Assembly (NCBI GenBank): GCA_964429935.1
Contig: CAYSED010000001.1
Span: forward strand, 18,396 to 82,395
Length of the DNA: 64,000 nt
Source: CALLCD01 sp964429935
GTDB lineage: Bacteria; Pseudomonadota; Alphaproteobacteria; Caulobacterales; Hyphomonadaceae
Reading direction: 5' to 3'
A program made the translations under genes and the position numbers. The notes beneath the pieces were generated by a model. It saw nothing but the letters and a program-made list of their open reading frames with translations, had not been told where the DNA came from and ran no database searches. Positions 52,161 through 61,622 of the stretch are shown here, piece after piece. The first letter of the stretch is position 1. Each line of letters starts with the position of its first letter.

Positions 52161-53315
52161 TTACGATTTCTTGAGGCAGCCTCGAATCGCGTCCGCCGCC
52201 ACTTCGACGGCCGGTCGCCCGCCCTGCCCCATCCGGACGAGCGCTTCGCTCTGGGCAGCGATCTGGCACCGACGGGCCTCGCCATCGTCGGCGAGGAGCC
52301 TGCGGGCCTCCAAGACCAGGTTGCTGGCGCGAAACCTGCCCTGAAGCAGTTCCGGCATCACCTCGCGTCCGGCTGCCATGTTCACGAGGCTGATGAACGG
52401 GGCCTTCATGAGGAAGTTGCGGGCGAGGAACCATGTGAGCCCGCCCGTCTTGTAGCCGGTCACGACCGGGGCTCCCTGGGCGGCGATTTCAGTGGTCACC
52501 GTGCCGGACACGGCGAGGGCGAGAGTCGATGCGGCCATCAGGTCGAACTTGCCGGCATCGTCGGTTACCAGCAGGGCATCCGTCGGAAACCGACGCGCGG
52601 AGATCAATTGCGGGGCGAGCCGTTCAGTCGGCGCAAAGGCGACGACGAGCCCTGGCATGGCGTGGCTCAACTGCCTTGCCGCCTCGATCAGGTGTTCGGC
52701 CATGCGGTCGATCTCGCCGGGGCGGCTCCCCGGAAAGATACCGAGGACGGGCGCGTCCGCCGGCAAGCCATAGGCCTGGCGGAAGCGGTCTGCGTTGCCG
52801 CGCCTGGCCCGGTTCAGCGCCGGGTGGCCGATCACGGTCGTCCTGAGGCCGAAAGGCGCATAAAATGGCACCTCGAAATCATGGATGCAGAGAAGGTGAT
52901 CGACCGTGGCGGCGAGGGTTCGGGCCCGGCCGGGCCTTGTCGCCCAGACCTGCGGGCCGATCAGCTTGATGAGGCGGACATGCGGTGCACGAGCGCGGAC
53001 CGACCGGGCGACCCGCAGCGTAAAGCCCCAGGAATCGATCAGCACCGCCGCATCAGGCGCAAAGGCGATGATGTCGTCGGCGACGGCCTCTGCGAGCGCC
53101 TTCGCCACGCCATAGACCTTCACGCCTTCCCAGAGACCGAGCACCGAGAGGGCCGAGATGTCTATGCCCGAAGGCTCGGCGACCTTGGCCAGCTCGGGCC
53201 CGCCGCTCGCGCGCAAAACCGGATCGGCGCCTTGCCTGCGAATGGCTTCGACGGTCTCGCGGCCGAGCAGGTCTCCCGAAGCTTCGCCTGCAACGAAATA
53301 AAGGCGCGCAGGCAT
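52161..53315 (-). CDS. lpxB: lipid-A-disaccharide synthase
   Basis: A 384-residue GT19 glycosyltransferase that joins UDP-diacylglucosamine and lipid X. It begins RLYFVAGEASGDLLGRETVEAIR, contains GIFPGSRPGEIDRMAEHLIEAARQL and ASTLALAVSGTVTTEIAAQGAPVVTGYKTGGLTWFLAR, the UDP-binding and acceptor regions. It is the last gene of the long envelope operon and lies one base after lpxI. Confidence 0.96.
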   Translation of the reverse strand: MPARLYFVAGEASGDLLGRETVEAIRRQGADPVLRASGGPELAKVAEPSGIDISALSVLGLWEGVKVYGVAKALAEAVADDIIAFAPDAAVLIDSWGFTLRVARSVRARAPHVRLIKLIGPQVWATRPGRARTLAATVDHLLCIHDFEVPFYAPFGLRTTVIGHPALNRARRGNADRFRQAYGLPADAPVLGIFPGSRPGEIDRMAEHLIEAARQLSHAMPGLVVAFAPTERLAPQLISARRFPTDALLVTDDAGKFDLMAASTLALAVSGTVTTEIAAQGAPVVTGYKTGGLTWFLARNFLMKAPFISLVNMAAGREVMPELLQGRFRASNLVLEARRLLADDGEARRCQIAAQSEALVRMGQGGRPAVEVAADAIRGCLKKS

Positions 53316-53316
53316 G

Positions 53317-54171
53317 CTACAGGCGTCCGTCCGGACCGAGCCCGGCGAGTGTCAGGCCCAGTGCGCGAGCAGCCTCGAAGACGCTTTCCCGGCCGACGAC
53401 GAGACTGCCGCCCGCTTCGATCCCTATGCCGGCAAGGCCCGCTTCGGCGGCAAGGCGCACGGTGTCGCGACCGATGACCGGCAGGTCCATGCGGCGGTCC
53501 TGTCCGGGCTTGGCGCGCTTTACGAGGACGCCGCGCCGCCCGCCCTTCCGGCCGCGCAAGGATAACGGGAGGCTTGCGGCGCGGCGAAGCATCTCGTCCG
53601 TGCCTTCGGCAGCCTCCACGGCGAGCACGAGGCCGCCGGCGACGATGCAGCCCTGCCCGATATCCTCGGCCCCGATAAGGCCGGCAATTCGCCAGCCCTT
53701 GGCAAAATCCGCCGCGATCAGGTCGTCGGGAGACGGTCCGGCAAGGTGGCCTGTGGCGCATGCGAGACCGGCGGCGACGTCAAGCGGCGCGACCGGATCG
53801 AAGCCCTCGGTCTCGAACAGCCTGGCGAGCGCCGAGAGCAGCGTGTCGTCGCCGCTGCCGGCGGCGAGGAGAAGTCCCGGCAGGGAAGCCTGGCCGAAGG
53901 CATCGAGTTTCAGCGTGCGAAGGTCTGGCCTGTCGACCTTGCCTGCGAACACGACCGAGCGGCATCCTGCCCCGCGCAAGGCAGAGATTGTCCTGCCGAG
54001 TTCTCCGAGGCTCGCCGAAATGCCGTTCCAGCGCCCGAGCCTTTCGCTGGCAAAGCCTTCGATGCGGACGATAAAGACAGCCCGTCCGCCTTCGGACAAT
54101 GCCTCGGCGATCACGATGGGTAGTTCGCCCGCGCCGGCAAGGATGCCGAGCGGGGGCGCCTCATCCTTCAT
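53317..54171 (-). CDS. lpxI: UDP-2,3-diacylglucosamine pyrophosphatase LpxI
   Basis: A 284-residue LpxI, the alphaproteobacterial replacement for LpxH that yields lipid X. It starts at the ATGA overlap with lpxA (MKDEAPPLGILAGAGELPIVIAEAL). Conserved features are VVFAGKVDRPDL, GSGDDTLLSALARLFETEGF, VLAVEAAEGTDEMLRRA, GVLVKRAKPGQDRRMDLPVIG and EAGGSLVVGRE. Confidence 0.95.
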   Translation of the reverse strand: MKDEAPPLGILAGAGELPIVIAEALSEGGRAVFIVRIEGFASERLGRWNGISASLGELGRTISALRGAGCRSVVFAGKVDRPDLRTLKLDAFGQASLPGLLLAAGSGDDTLLSALARLFETEGFDPVAPLDVAAGLACATGHLAGPSPDDLIAADFAKGWRIAGLIGAEDIGQGCIVAGGLVLAVEAAEGTDEMLRRAASLPLSLRGRKGGRRGVLVKRAKPGQDRRMDLPVIGRDTVRLAAEAGLAGIGIEAGGSLVVGRESVFEAARALGLTLAGLGPDGRL

Positions 54172-54956
54172 TCCGGAAGGCACAGGGACCGCCCCGTGTT
54201 CGTATCGATGAAGGCGAGGATTTCGGCGACTTCCCGGCAGTCGCCATAGGCGGCGCGCGTATCGTCTATCCGTTCGGCAAACGTGCCCTCGTCGGCGAAC
54301 AGCATTCGGTAGGCGGCGCGAAGGTCGTGGATCGTCTGGCGCGAGAAACCGCGACGTTTCAGGCCGACGATATTGAGGCCTGCGAGGTGCGCATGGTTGC
54401 CGATGACCGAGCCGTACGGAATGACATTGTCGACGAGAATGGCCCCGCCGCCGATGAAGGCATGCTGGCCGATACGGCAATTCTGGTGCACGGCGGCGAG
54501 GCCGCCCATCCAGACCTGCTCGCCGATGAAGACATGGCCGCCGAGCGTGACATTGTTGGCGAAGACGCAGCGGTCTGACACCTTGCAGTCATGGGCTATA
54601 TGCACCCCGATCATCAGGAGGCAGTCGGCACCGACCGAGGTCAGTCCTCCGGCATGGGGCGATCCCGGATGGATCGTGACATGTTCCCGGATGACGGTGC
54701 GGGGACCGATCTCGATGCGCGAGGCCGGGCCGTCCTCGAAGCCGAGTATCTGCGGCGGCTTGCCGATCACGGCACCGGTATAGACCTCGCAGCTTTCGGC
54801 GAGCCGTGTCCGGCCGGTGATCGAGACGCCGCTGTGCAACCGGACGCCCTCGGCAAGCTCGACATCCGGCCCGACAACGCAGAACGGCCCGATCTCGACG
54901 CTGTCATGGATCGACGCTTCGGGAGCGATGATCGCGTTGCGGTGCCTGTCCGACAT
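54168..54956 (-). CDS. lpxA: acyl-ACP--UDP-N-acetylglucosamine O-acyltransferase
   Basis: A 262-residue left-handed beta-helix enzyme for the first step of lipid A synthesis. Hexapeptide repeats run from IIAPEASIHDSVEIGPFCVVGPDVELAEG. The catalytic His is in DCLLMIGVHIAHDCKVSD, and the C-terminal helical region contains NIVGLKRRGFSRQTIHDLRAAYRMLF. The start overlaps the lpxD stop by one base (TGATG). fabZ, normally between lpxD and lpxA, is absent here. Confidence 0.96.
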   Translation of the reverse strand: MSDRHRNAIIAPEASIHDSVEIGPFCVVGPDVELAEGVRLHSGVSITGRTRLAESCEVYTGAVIGKPPQILGFEDGPASRIEIGPRTVIREHVTIHPGSPHAGGLTSVGADCLLMIGVHIAHDCKVSDRCVFANNVTLGGHVFIGEQVWMGGLAAVHQNCRIGQHAFIGGGAILVDNVIPYGSVIGNHAHLAGLNIVGLKRRGFSRQTIHDLRAAYRMLFADEGTFAERIDDTRAAYGDCREVAEILAFIDTNTGRSLCLPE

Positions 54957-55948
54957 CAGGGATTGCCTTTCCGGCGTGCGAGCTTTCTCAGGAACAGGGT
55001 CTGTCGGTGCCATTCGCGGATCGGCAAGGCAGGCGTCCCGCCCCATGTTTCGCCATCCGGCACTTCCTGAAAGACGCCTGAGGCGGCCGCAAGGCGCGCC
55101 CCTTTGCCGATCCGTGCATGGTCGGAGATGCCGACGCGCCCGCCAAGTTCGGCTCCGTCCCCGATTGTGACCGAGCCCGAAAGCCCGGCAAAGGCGGCCA
55201 TCACGACATTGCGACCAACCACGGTGTTATGCCCGACATGACAGAGATTGTCGATCTTGGCACCCTCCCCGATGACGGTATCGGCGAGAAGCCCCCGGTC
55301 AATGCAGGAATTGGCGCCTATCCGGGCTCCGTCCTGGATGATGACCCGGCCGAAATGCGGGGCCATGCGGTGTCCGCCGGCGGACGGAAGCAGGCCAAAC
55401 CCGGGTTCGCCGATGCGCGCCCCGGACTGGATGCTGACACTGTTGCCGACAAGCGCATGGGTTATGGACGCATGGGGACCTATCTGCGCGTCCCGGCCGA
55501 TCTGGACGCCGGGACCAACATAGGCAAAGGGTCCGATCACGGACCGCTCTCCGACGACCACGCCGTTGGCGATCTCGGCACGGGCGGAAACGGAAGCCGC
55601 CGGATGGATGCGCGGCGGAACGCCCGGGTGCGTTTCCGGTTCGATCCAGCCCTCGGTCAGCCGGAAGAAAGCCTCCCGCGGCCCTGGGCATACAATGAAT
55701 AGCGGCAGCCTGCCTGTAAGCGGCGTTGCAGGACCGGCGACGAGGCAGATCCCGGCTGCGGTTCCCTCTGCCGGCCAGTCCGCAGGCCTGCCGTCGAAAA
55801 AGCAGAGGTCGTCGGGCCCTGCTGAGCGGAGATCCGAGATGCCGGATACAGCCTTTTCGGCCGCTCCGGCATCGAGTCCGAGCCTTTCCGCCATGCGGCT
55901 GGCGGAAAGCTGGCCGCCGACGCGATAGAAGCGGGGATCAACGGGCAT
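54956..55948 (-). CDS. lpxD: UDP-3-O-acylglucosamine N-acyltransferase
   Basis: A 330-residue LpxD. The N-terminal uridine-binding domain includes DLCFFDGRPADW. It is followed by hexapeptide repeats (HPAASVSARAEIANGVVVGERSVIGPFAYVGPGVQIGRDAQIG) with the catalytic-region motif NLCHVGHNTVVGRNVVMAAFAGLSGS. It adds the second 3-hydroxyacyl chain in lipid A synthesis. It lies 15 bases after ompH. Confidence 0.96.
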   Translation of the reverse strand: MPVDPRFYRVGGQLSASRMAERLGLDAGAAEKAVSGISDLRSAGPDDLCFFDGRPADWPAEGTAAGICLVAGPATPLTGRLPLFIVCPGPREAFFRLTEGWIEPETHPGVPPRIHPAASVSARAEIANGVVVGERSVIGPFAYVGPGVQIGRDAQIGPHASITHALVGNSVSIQSGARIGEPGFGLLPSAGGHRMAPHFGRVIIQDGARIGANSCIDRGLLADTVIGEGAKIDNLCHVGHNTVVGRNVVMAAFAGLSGSVTIGDGAELGGRVGISDHARIGKGARLAAASGVFQEVPDGETWGGTPALPIREWHRQTLFLRKLARRKGNP

Positions 55949-55963
55949 GCTTCTGCCCTTGCC

Positions 55964-56569
55964 CTATTGGATGGTGGCGGGCGCTTCCTGCTGGTCAGGC
56001 AAACGGACGCGGGTGACATTGATCGCCGGAACGGTTGCATCGAGGCGCTGGATCACGAGGTCCGTGACATCGACTTCCGGCGACGCAAACGCAACGACGG
56101 ACCGTTCCAGAAGCAGGTCGGCGCCGCGTTCATCGACGATCTGCTGCAGGACCGGGTCGAGCGCTACGCCGAAATTGTTGAGCGCTGCCTGTTCGGTCTG
56201 CGACAGTTCCTGCGAGGCGCGCTGGCGCTTTACCTGGAAGGCCTGCGCCTTGCGGGCAAAGGCCTCGGCCTGCGCGCGGAGTTGCGGGTCGGCTGCAACT
56301 GCTTCCCGGGTCATGTTCTGTGTCCGGGTCTCGAGTGACTGGCGTTCGGCGTCGAGCGCGGTCGCTTCGCCTGCGAGTTCGTTCTGCATGGCTTGCCCAA
56401 TCGCGTTGATCTTGGCCGACATGTCCTTGCCGCCGACACTGTCCCGGATGATGCGGGCATTGTCGACAACGAGGATGGTTGCGCCCTGGGCCTGCGCGGC
56501 GCCGGAGAATGGCGCCAGCGTGGCGGCGGCAATTGAGGCGGCGATGAAGAGTGTCTTGTAGAGGGCCAT
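55964..56569 (-). CDS. ompH: OmpH/Skp-family periplasmic chaperone
   Basis: A 201-residue protein started at ATG 56569 behind AGGAG. It has a signal peptide (ending GAAQAQ), a short beta segment ATILVVDNARIIRDSVGG, a long coiled-coil (INAIGQAMQNELAGEATALDAERQSLETRTQNMTREAVAADPQLRAQAEAFARKAQAFQVKRQRAS), and a closing strand region. Skp delivers outer-membrane proteins to BamA, which is encoded next to it. Confidence 0.93.
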   Translation of the reverse strand: MALYKTLFIAASIAAATLAPFSGAAQAQGATILVVDNARIIRDSVGGKDMSAKINAIGQAMQNELAGEATALDAERQSLETRTQNMTREAVAADPQLRAQAEAFARKAQAFQVKRQRASQELSQTEQAALNNFGVALDPVLQQIVDERGADLLLERSVVAFASPEVDVTDLVIQRLDATVPAINVTRVRLPDQQEAPATIQ

Positions 56570-56585
56570 GGTGGACTCCTGATGG

Positions 56586-59219
56586 TTAGAAACGGGTTGT
56601 GGTGCTGAAGCGAAAGCCTCTCGGTCTGTCAATGTCTTCAGCAAGGAAGGTTTCAGCAAAGTCGAAGCGGATCGGGCCAAAGGGAGAATCCCAGAAGACG
56701 CTCAATCCTGCAGCGGCGCGCAGGTTTAGGTCATCCTCGATACGCCGGATGACCCGTGTCGTTGCGCCGGGAGCCCCCGGAAATGGTGCCGGATTTGGAA
56801 GCATTTCGATAATCGTAGGTTCGGCATTGATGAATGCCTGATCTTCCAGGACGCCAAGTCCGCCTGCATCGAGGAACAGTGCGCCCCTGATGCCGTATTG
56901 TTCAGGGATGATGTCCGGAAGCGTGATTTCCATCGTTCCCTGATAGTAGACCTGCCCGCCGAGAGCCGAGCGGCGGAATACCCGCCCCGTCGGCACCCCA
57001 TCAGGTCCAATCTCGAAATCCGCGACGCGGGGGCCGATGCCCGCAATGTTGAAGCCCCGGAAATTCGAGCCGCCGCGAAAGAAGCGGTTGTTGATCCGCA
57101 GGCCGTCCTCGTCATTGAACGATACGATACCGCCCGCCGAGAGGCGCAAGCTGGCGCGAATGCCCGGAAACAGGCCGCGATAGGCGGCGCCGGTGACCTC
57201 AGACCGGAGGAAGCGGACGTCGCCGCCGAGGCCCGCGACATCCTGCGAGAAGCTGAAATCGAAGCCGCGCGTCGGCTCGATCGGATCGTTGCGGCCGTCC
57301 CACTGGAACGTGTATCCGACCAGCGATGTCAGTTCGGCCCGCTCGCTGAGGCAAAGCGAGTCCCTCTGCACGAACACTTCGTCGCACTGGTCGACGATGC
57401 TGAGGCCGTCCGGCAAGGGGTCGGTCAGCGGAGACACGGCGACCTGCTGCTGGATGTCCGTGCCCGGTATGAAGATCGGATTTCCTTCGGCATCGACTGC
57501 GCCGACCACGGCGAGGAGGCCGTCACTGTCGATGACGACGGGTGCGTCGGTCACCTCGATCGTGTCCTGGGAAATCTGGTATCGCAGGGAGAGGGAGCTC
57601 CGGCGGGTCACGGGGAAACCGAAATTGACCCCGGCCCCGTATGTCTCCGTCTCGAAATTGGCGAACTGCGTGAAGTCATTGCGCCGGGCGAAGAGGCTGA
57701 CCCCGGCGGCGAGATTGCGGCCGAGGAAATTCGGCTCTTGGTATCGCAGGTCGAGAACCTGCTGCCGATTCGATGCCGAGACCCTGGCGATGGCCGTCTG
57801 GCCGCGCCCGAGAAGGTTGCGCTCGGAAATGCTGACATCGACGAGGAAGGCATCGATCGAGGAGAAACCGGCGGCCAGCGACAGTTCTCCGGTCGGCTGC
57901 TCGGTGACGGTCAGGTCGACCACGGTACGGTCGGGTTCGGAGCCCGGCAATTCCTCGATCTCGACCTCGCTGAAATAGCCAAGGGCGCGGACCCGGTTGC
58001 GCGAGCGGTCGAGCAGGACGCGATTGAACGCGTCGCCCTCGGAAATGTCGAGCCTGCGGCGGACGACCGGGTCGAGGGTCCGCGTATTGCCGACAATATT
58101 GATCCGTTCGATATAGACGCGCGGTCCCTCGTCCATGGCGAACACGACATCGATCCTGCCGGTGTCGGGATTGGGCGTGATCCGGGGAATGACATCGACG
58201 AAGGCATAACCGGCAATCCCCGCCGAAGCGGTCAGGTTGTCGATGGCCTCTTCGATGAGGTCGCCCTGGTATAGTTCGCCTTCCTTGAAGGGCACGGTGC
58301 GCAGGAGCGCCGAACTGTCGAGCTTGTCCAGCGTGGTCTCGACCGAGATCTCGCCAAAGTCGTACTGGCGGCCCTCGTCGATGGTAAATGTGATGTACCA
58401 GGCTTCCTGGTCAGGCGTCAGCTCGGCCACCGCAGACGTGACGCGGAAATCGTAATAGCCCCGGTTCTGGTAGAACTGGCGCAGGAGTTCGCGGTCAAAC
58501 TCGAGCCTGTCAGGATCGTAATTGTCATTGGAACTGAAGAAGCGCCAGAGGCGGGACTGGCGCGTCACGATCTCGCTGCGCAGGCGTCCGTCGGAGAAGA
58601 TCCGGTTGCCAATGAAGTTGATCGAGCGCACGCCAGTCGTCGGCCCATCGGTGATCTCGAAAATGAGATCGACCCGGTTCTGGTCGAGCGGCTTGTATTG
58701 CGGATCGACCTGGGCGGCGAACCGGCCGGACTGGCGATAGAGTTCAAGGATGCGCTGCACATCAGCCTGGACGCGGGCGGCCGTGAAGATGCCGCGCGGC
58801 TCTGCCTGGATTTCCTCGCGTATCTTGTCGTCGTCGATCGCGCGGTTGCCCTCGAAGAGGACACGGTTGATGATCGGGTTCTCGACGACCTGGATAATCA
58901 GGTCATTGTCCCGGCGGCCGATATTGACGTCCGCAAAGAGGCCTGTGGCGAAAAGGGTCTTGAGCGAAATGTCGAGGCGCTGGGAATCGAACGGATCGCC
59001 CGGTCCGAGAAGCAGGTAGGACTGGACAGTTCGGTCCTCGATGCGCTGGTTCCCTTCGACGACGACCCGGCGGATCGTGCCCGCGAGCGGGTCGGCGGAC
59101 GGCAGCGGCGCGTCCTGGGCGGGTGCGCCGTCCTGTGCCGCCGCCGGGGCAAGCCAAGCTCCGCTCAGCCCGGCCATCATGGTAGACGCCAGGAGCGACA
59201 TGGAAAGAATGGAACGCAT
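56586..59219 (-). CDS. bamA: outer membrane protein assembly factor BamA
   Basis: An 877-residue BamA: signal peptide, five POTRA domains (first one RRVVVEGNQRIEDRTVQSYLLLGPGDPF; later GFSEGELYQ-like VPFKEGELYQGDLIEEAI), then the Omp85 barrel with the RGF-type loop motif FRGGSNFRGFNIAGIGPR and PIRFDFA near the C-terminus, ending in Phe (FSTTTRF). It is flanked by rseP and ompH as expected. Confidence 0.97.
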   Translation of the reverse strand: MRSILSMSLLASTMMAGLSGAWLAPAAAQDGAPAQDAPLPSADPLAGTIRRVVVEGNQRIEDRTVQSYLLLGPGDPFDSQRLDISLKTLFATGLFADVNIGRRDNDLIIQVVENPIINRVLFEGNRAIDDDKIREEIQAEPRGIFTAARVQADVQRILELYRQSGRFAAQVDPQYKPLDQNRVDLIFEITDGPTTGVRSINFIGNRIFSDGRLRSEIVTRQSRLWRFFSSNDNYDPDRLEFDRELLRQFYQNRGYYDFRVTSAVAELTPDQEAWYITFTIDEGRQYDFGEISVETTLDKLDSSALLRTVPFKEGELYQGDLIEEAIDNLTASAGIAGYAFVDVIPRITPNPDTGRIDVVFAMDEGPRVYIERINIVGNTRTLDPVVRRRLDISEGDAFNRVLLDRSRNRVRALGYFSEVEIEELPGSEPDRTVVDLTVTEQPTGELSLAAGFSSIDAFLVDVSISERNLLGRGQTAIARVSASNRQQVLDLRYQEPNFLGRNLAAGVSLFARRNDFTQFANFETETYGAGVNFGFPVTRRSSLSLRYQISQDTIEVTDAPVVIDSDGLLAVVGAVDAEGNPIFIPGTDIQQQVAVSPLTDPLPDGLSIVDQCDEVFVQRDSLCLSERAELTSLVGYTFQWDGRNDPIEPTRGFDFSFSQDVAGLGGDVRFLRSEVTGAAYRGLFPGIRASLRLSAGGIVSFNDEDGLRINNRFFRGGSNFRGFNIAGIGPRVADFEIGPDGVPTGRVFRRSALGGQVYYQGTMEITLPDIIPEQYGIRGALFLDAGGLGVLEDQAFINAEPTIIEMLPNPAPFPGAPGATTRVIRRIEDDLNLRAAAGLSVFWDSPFGPIRFDFAETFLAEDIDRPRGFRFSTTTRF

Positions 59220-59251
59220 GTAACTCTCTTAGACTTCCCTGTTCGCTGCGG

Positions 59252-60418
59252 CTACGCCCCGAAACTTCCCAGGATTCCGGTTTCGACTATATCGCCCCAT
59301 GTCACAATGACCGCCATCCCCAAAAGCAGCGCGAGGCCGAAGCTGAGGCTGATCTCCTGCACGCGCGCTGGCAGAGCCCGGCCGGCCACCGCTTCATAGG
59401 CGTTGAACACGAGGTGGCCGCCGTCAAGAACGGGCAGCGGCAGCAGATTGAACAGGCCGATGCCGACGGAAACATAGGCACAGACCTGAACCATGTTCAG
59501 GAAGATCACGTAAAGCCGCGTCGACAGAGGAACGTGATCGGCCTTGAGCGACGCGGTCACGACACGGCGGGAGAGGTCGCCAATGCCCACCGGACCGCTC
59601 AACTGGTCAAGAGGCTCGCGGCCAGTGACCATGCGGCCAAGCATTCGCCCGGTCGTCCCGATGACTTCCCCGGTCTGGAGGACGCCCCGGGACACGGCAG
59701 CCAGCGGGCCGTAGTCCTGCCGGCCCGTCCGCTCGACGCTGAGGCCAATGTTCAGGGCGCCCACGGCATGCTTCTGGCCGAGGCCGTTGTCCATCATCAT
59801 GCGCACCGGCGTCACGGCAATGGAAATCTCCTGCCCTTCGCGCTCGACGATGACATCGAGCGTGTCGCCGGTGGACAACGAGATGATCCTGCGGACGGTG
59901 GCACTGTCGGTAATCGGCGTGCCGTTGACCGACACGAACCGGTCGCCTGCCGCAAAGCCGGCCTCGGCTGCCGGTCCCGGGTTCACGGCACCGACCGATA
60001 CCGTCTCCAGGGAGCGCCCGTTGACGAAGGCGAGAAGCGAGAAAATGACAATGGCCAGCACGAAGTTCGCGGCTGGCCCGGCGAGCAGGACGAGGGAACG
60101 CTGCCCGACGCTGAGGTCGCCGAATGGCCGTCCGACCGGCGCCGCCTCGATGTGTCCGATGTCGCCTGCCGTCTGATGCTCGCCGGCGAACTTGACGAAG
60201 CCTCCAAGCGGGATCCAGTTCACCCGCCAGCGCGTGTTCCGACGGTCGGTGATCTCGACGATCGACCGCCCGAATCCGACCGAAAACGATTCCGCGGCGG
60301 CCCCGAAGGCCCGGCCTGCGAGGTAGTGCCCGAGCTCATGCACGACCACGACGAGGCCCAGCATGAAGACGAGGCAGGCAAGGAAGATCGGACCCTGGCT
60401 GAAGGCGCTGTCGAGCAT
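59252..60418 (-). CDS. rseP: site-2 intramembrane protease RseP
   Basis: A 388-residue zinc protease started at ATG 60418 (MLDSAFSQGPIFLACLVFMLG), which has an AGGAG site upstream. Motifs are HELGH (27-31), a single PDZ domain (PGPAAEAGFAAGDRFVSVNGTPITD), and LPLPVLDGGHLVF, the second metal-binding motif. It cleaves anti-sigma factors or remnant signal peptides within the membrane. The frame is open to 60487 but overlaps dxr. Confidence 0.96.
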   Translation of the reverse strand: MLDSAFSQGPIFLACLVFMLGLVVVVHELGHYLAGRAFGAAAESFSVGFGRSIVEITDRRNTRWRVNWIPLGGFVKFAGEHQTAGDIGHIEAAPVGRPFGDLSVGQRSLVLLAGPAANFVLAIVIFSLLAFVNGRSLETVSVGAVNPGPAAEAGFAAGDRFVSVNGTPITDSATVRRIISLSTGDTLDVIVEREGQEISIAVTPVRMMMDNGLGQKHAVGALNIGLSVERTGRQDYGPLAAVSRGVLQTGEVIGTTGRMLGRMVTGREPLDQLSGPVGIGDLSRRVVTASLKADHVPLSTRLYVIFLNMVQVCAYVSVGIGLFNLLPLPVLDGGHLVFNAYEAVAGRALPARVQEISLSFGLALLLGMAVIVTWGDIVETGILGSFGA

Positions 60419-60431
60419 CTCCTGTGAACTC

Positions 60432-61619
60432 CTAATCCCTGCGCTGCCTGATGAGGCTCTTTGCCGTTGAACGCGCGGCCGTTTCAAGCTCGCTTATGTC
60501 TTCCAGTGTGTCCGGCACCCGTGCCCCGAAGCCGCGATGAGCGAAAAGCTCGAGTGTTTCCAGTACAGTGGAGCTTATGTCCATAAATCGGCACTCGCCC
60601 CCGATAAAAGCAGCTACAGCCTCTTCATTAGCGCAATTTAATACCAGCGGCGCGCATCCGCCGGCGCGCAGGGCCTGAAAGGCGAGGCCGACGGCCGGAA
60701 AGCGTTCATGGTCGACCGGCTCGAAATCGAGGCGCGAGATCGCGGCGAGGTCGAGGCGCGGCACGGCTGTGCCGATACGGCTGTCCGGCCATGACAGGGC
60801 ATAGGCAATCGGCGTTCGCATGTCGGGCTCTCCGAGCTGGGCGAGGACCGAACCGTCCTTGTAGGACACTAGGCTGTGGATGATGGACTGGGGATGAACA
60901 ACGACATCGATCTGGTCGGCAGCCATGCCGAAGAGATACGCGGCTTCGATGATTTCGAGCGCCTTGTTGAAAAGCGTCGCGCTGTCGATCGATATCTTGA
61001 GGCCCATTGACCATTTGGGGTGGTTGCGCGCCTCGGCCACCGTGATGTGCTGCATGTCCGCAGCGGACCGCGTGCGGAAGGGGCCGCCGGATGCGGTGAG
61101 GATGACCTTTTCGACGGCCTCGCGATCCGAGAGCACCTGAAAGATGGCGCTGTGCTCGGAGTCCATCGGCACGAGGCGGGACCCGGTTCGGGCGGCCGTC
61201 CTGCCGATCAGGTCGCCCGCCATGATGAGGCTTTCCTTATTGGCAAGCGCAACGTCGGTTCCCGCCGAGACCGCCGCAAGCGTCGAGGCGACCCCGGCCG
61301 ACCCGACAATGGCTGCGACAAGCCGGTCGCAGGGTCGCGTGGCTGCATCCCGGACAGCATCGGGGCCGGCGGCTACCTCGATGTCATGCCCGGCGAGCAG
61401 GGATTTCAGCGTGGCGTAGCCCGCCGGGTCCGAGATGACGGCGAGGCGGGCCTTGAAGGCGATGGCCTGTTCGGCGAGGCGGGCGGTGTCCTGCCCTCCC
61501 GCAAGCACGTCGATGGTGAACACGGGGTCCCTGCCCTGCTCGTTGGCGTGGCCGATGACCGACAGGGTGGACTGGCCAACCGAGCCCGTGGAGCCGAGGA
61601 TGGAAACGCGCCGGGCCAA
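60432..61619 (-). CDS. dxr: 1-deoxy-D-xylulose-5-phosphate reductoisomerase
   Basis: The MEP-pathway enzyme of 395 residues. The NADPH motif is VSILGSTGSVGQSTLSVI. The metal and substrate site has ALANKESLIMAGDL, LVPMDSEHSAIFQVL and ILTASGGPFR, and the C-terminal helical domain contains VVHPQSIIHSLVSYKDGSVLAQLGEPDMRTPIAYALSWPDR-type sequence. Supplies isoprenoid precursor to UppS, encoded two genes upstream. Confidence 0.97.
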   Translation of the reverse strand: MARRVSILGSTGSVGQSTLSVIGHANEQGRDPVFTIDVLAGGQDTARLAEQAIAFKARLAVISDPAGYATLKSLLAGHDIEVAAGPDAVRDAATRPCDRLVAAIVGSAGVASTLAAVSAGTDVALANKESLIMAGDLIGRTAARTGSRLVPMDSEHSAIFQVLSDREAVEKVILTASGGPFRTRSAADMQHITVAEARNHPKWSMGLKISIDSATLFNKALEIIEAAYLFGMAADQIDVVVHPQSIIHSLVSYKDGSVLAQLGEPDMRTPIAYALSWPDSRIGTAVPRLDLAAISRLDFEPVDHERFPAVGLAFQALRAGGCAPLVLNCANEEAVAAFIGGECRFMDISSTVLETLELFAHRGFGARVPDTLEDISELETAARSTAKSLIRQRRD

Positions 61620-61622
61620 GGA

